From assembly GCA_943369575.1 (NCBI GenBank), contig CALRNP020000021.1, positions 1-38,237 on the forward strand: DNA of 38,237 nucleotides. Reading direction: 5' to 3'. Positions 36,154 through 38,237 of the stretch are shown here, in pieces. The notes below the pieces were generated by a model, which was not told where the DNA came from, did not search any database, and saw nothing but the letters and a program-made list of their open reading frames with translations. Within the stretch, counting starts at the first letter, position 1. Each line of letters begins with the position of its first letter. Origin of the DNA: Azorhizobium sp943369575. Its GTDB lineage: Bacteria > Pseudomonadota > Alphaproteobacteria > Rhizobiales > Xanthobacteraceae. A program made the position numbers and the translations under genes.

Positions 36154-38214
36154 ATGCTCTCAAGAACGAGATGTTCTGTAGCCGCATTGTCGATTGCAAT
36201 GATTCCGGGATTGAGCCTCGCCGAGGAAGCGAAATCCACTTCCGGCGCGGAAATCAATCTAGAGCAGATTACCGTCACGGCGAACAAACGCGATCAGGAG
36301 CTGGAGAAGGTGGACGGGGCCGTCTCCGTCCGCACGGCCGAGCAATTGCGCGAGGCCGGCGTGACCACCGTGGCGGATCTGGAGCAGGTCTTCCCCGGCC
36401 TGGTCATCCGCACCCGCGGCGCCCGGACGTACGCCAATGTCACCGTGCGCGGCATGTCCTCGCCGGACTTTTACAATCCCTCCGTCCAGGTCTATGTGGA
36501 TGGCGTTCCGCAGTTGCCCTCCGCCTTCACACAACCCCTGCTCGACGTGGAACGGGTGGAATTCCTGCGCGGCCCGCAGGGCACGCTCTATGGCCGCAAC
36601 GCCTATGGCGGCGTCATCAACATCATCACCAACAAGTCCGACAAGGGGCGGGTGACCGCGAGCATCACCGCAGGCACCCCGGAGTCCTGGGGCGAACTGG
36701 CAGGCACCCTGCCGCTGAGCACCAAAGGCATGTTCATTGACGTTGCCGTAAAGGGCGAGCGCGCCTTCGGCTCGGTGACGGATGTCTCCACCAGCTCAAA
36801 TAACGTGGACAGTGCCACCGACATGATCGGCCGGCTGGCCCTGCGCTACCAGCCGGTGGGCGGCAATTTCGACGGCACGCTCGCTGTCTCGCGCGAATAT
36901 ACCAAGAGCCATGAAGAGCTGTATCTGATGAACAGCCAGGTGCAGAACCGCGCCTATTTCTCGGCCATACAAGGGCCGATCCCGCTGCTGGAGCGCACAG
37001 TCAACACCGTCTCCGCCACCGGAAACTGGATGCTGGGCGACTTCAAGCTCACCAGCATCTCGTCCTATCAGGACGTGAACATTACCCGCGACATCGCCGT
37101 GGGGCCGGGCACGCTCATGTCCTTCCCCGAGAGCGACGCCGCCTTCTCGCAGGAACTGCGCCTCGCCTATGATGGCGGCGGCCCGGTGACCGGCGTCATG
37201 GGCCTGTTCTACCAGCACGATGACTTCACCCGCGACGCGGACGGGTACGGCACCTATTACGGCCCCTCCAGCAATGCCGTCACCACCAACAGCTATGCGA
37301 TGTTCGGCGAGGCCACATGGCAGGTGACGAGCGCCTTCGACATCACCGGCGGCTTGCGCCTGTCCTATGACGAGAGCAGCATCGACTTTACCCGCTATGG
37401 GAGCAATTATTACGGCTATTATGCCGGCAGCTTCAGCAACTCGGCCGATTTCTCCAGCATTCAGCCCAAATTGGCACTGGGTTACCAGATCAATGACACG
37501 ACCCGTGTCTACGGGCTGGTCTCGCGCGGCTACAAGCCGGGCGGCTTCAACCATGCTGTCACCTACCCGCAGGATGAGGAAGCCTACAATCCGGAGACCG
37601 CCTGGAACTATGAACTCGGGCTGCGCACGGCGACACCGGACAGGGCGATAGAACTGTCCAGTGCGCTCTATTACATCGCCTCCACCGACAAGCAGATCTA
37701 TGTGGGGCCGGTGGGCTTCCAGGTGATCCGCAACGCGGGCGAGGCAGAGAGCTACGGCGTCGAGCTTGAGGCCCGCTGGCGCGCCACCGACCGCCTGAGT
37801 TTCGGCGCCACCGCCACCTATGGCCGCTCGGTCTTCACCGATTTCACCGATCCCACCACCGGGCAGAATTACGACGGCAAGACGGTGCCCTATGCCCCCA
37901 ATGCCACCGCCAATCTGTTCGCCCGCTATCTCCTTGACCAGAAGCTGATCGACGGCACCATAGCCCTGGACGGCGCCGTGCATTTCGTCAGCACGACCTA
38001 TTTCGACGAAGCAAACACCCTGTCGCAGCCCGCCTACACCACGGTGGACGCCTCGCTGGAATTCGCCTGGACCTCGGGGATCAGCCTGAAGCTGTTCGCA
38101 CAGAACATCTTCGACGAGACCTATGTCACCTACAGCTATGCCTCGGGCGCGAACGTGTTCTCCAATGTGGCGCAAGGCCGGCTGGTGGGCCTGACCCTGC
38201 GGGGCTCCTACTGA
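36154..38214 (+). CDS. TonB-dependent receptor (FyuA/pesticin-receptor-like)
   Basis: A 686-residue outer-membrane receptor. A signal peptide of 23 residues (ending GLSLAEEAKS) precedes a TonB-box-like EQITVTANKR. The plug has TTVADLEQVFPGLVIRTRG, VTVRGMSSPDF and VEFLRGPQGTLYGRNAYGG, and the barrel includes VSRGYKPGGFNHAV and ends in an aromatic residue (LRGSY). It is closest in pattern to FyuA-type siderophore receptors and to receptor 1. It has its own divergent AraC regulator. AGGAA lies about 10 nt before the ATG. An imperfect ICE-like sequence spans the start codon (36147-36163). Confidence 0.93.
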   Translation: MLSRTRCSVAALSIAMIPGLSLAEEAKSTSGAEINLEQITVTANKRDQELEKVDGAVSVRTAEQLREAGVTTVADLEQVFPGLVIRTRGARTYANVTVRGMSSPDFYNPSVQVYVDGVPQLPSAFTQPLLDVERVEFLRGPQGTLYGRNAYGGVINIITNKSDKGRVTASITAGTPESWGELAGTLPLSTKGMFIDVAVKGERAFGSVTDVSTSSNNVDSATDMIGRLALRYQPVGGNFDGTLAVSREYTKSHEELYLMNSQVQNRAYFSAIQGPIPLLERTVNTVSATGNWMLGDFKLTSISSYQDVNITRDIAVGPGTLMSFPESDAAFSQELRLAYDGGGPVTGVMGLFYQHDDFTRDADGYGTYYGPSSNAVTTNSYAMFGEATWQVTSAFDITGGLRLSYDESSIDFTRYGSNYYGYYAGSFSNSADFSSIQPKLALGYQINDTTRVYGLVSRGYKPGGFNHAVTYPQDEEAYNPETAWNYELGLRTATPDRAIELSSALYYIASTDKQIYVGPVGFQVIRNAGEAESYGVELEARWRATDRLSFGATATYGRSVFTDFTDPTTGQNYDGKTVPYAPNATANLFARYLLDQKLIDGTIALDGAVHFVSTTYFDEANTLSQPAYTTVDASLEFAWTSGISLKLFAQNIFDETYVTYSYASGANVFSNVAQGRLVGLTLRGSY

Positions 38215-38237
38215 TGCCCGCTGATGACGGTCTGCCC
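38214..38237 (+). CDS. Possible start of a coupled downstream gene
   Basis: The receptor stop TGA is fused with an ATG (TGATG at 38212-38216) and the frame stays open to the window end, reading MPADDGLP. This arrangement is common for coupled genes, but eight codons are not enough to identify one. Confidence 0.35.

Overview
The window looks like chromosomal DNA of a high-GC alphaproteobacterium of the order Hyphomicrobiales (Rhizobiales). A Xanthobacteraceae-type genome is my best guess from protein flavour, but that is inference. The pointers are an MbfA-type membrane ferritin with an Irr (ICE) box, a eukaryote-type glutamine synthetase (glnII) with a sigma-54 promoter and a divergent gstI-like gene, DUF3008 and DUF2735 small proteins, and strong GC3 bias.

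Region 1 (1-14,674) is mostly core genome. It holds mbfA, a DUF3008 protein, a metallophosphoesterase, the glnII/gstI pair, a translationally coupled Orn/Lys/Arg decarboxylase and GNAT acetyltransferase, a Ser/Ala-rich coiled-coil protein of unknown function, a PPK2 polyphosphate kinase, wrbA, rppH, a second metallophosphoesterase, a GNAT protein, the rplU-rpmA operon with a clear bidirectional terminator, a YciA-like thioesterase and tRNA-Ser(CGA). Non-coding structure includes two minisatellites, a 166-bp nested palindromic element and several strong hairpins.

Region 2 (14,675-20,242) looks like accessory DNA behind the tRNA. A 72-bp imperfect direct repeat starts at the last bases of tRNA-Ser and recurs about 2.1 kb downstream. 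The repeats bracket a MarR-GNAT fusion regulator coupled to an SDR oxidoreductase. A LysR regulator then faces a compact three-gene operon (ferredoxin-like fold protein, tautomerase, MBL-fold hydrolase) that looks like a small catabolic or detoxification module. An IS256-family transposase remnant closes the region.

Region 3 (20,243-26,482) has two convergent genes for large extracytoplasmic proteins: a sedolisin (S53) protease with a C-terminal DUF4114 domain and no signal peptide, and an autotransporter whose passenger is a PAP2 acid phosphatase.

Region 4 (26,841-38,237) is an iron-siderophore acquisition locus organised like the uptake half of the yersiniabactin island. It has an AraC regulator, a divergent TonB receptor, an RhtX/FptX/YbtX-type MFS permease and two exporter-fold ABC proteins (YbtP/YbtQ or IrtA/IrtB type), the last four in tight or overlapping minus-strand order. 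A second AraC regulator diverges from a second TonB receptor. Both receptor promoters carry the same previously unlabelled element (CCGATGCG[G/T]GGA followed by a second CCGAT two helical turns away), which suggests a shared or cross-talking AraC regulon. No siderophore biosynthesis gene is visible, so capture of foreign siderophores is the simplest reading.
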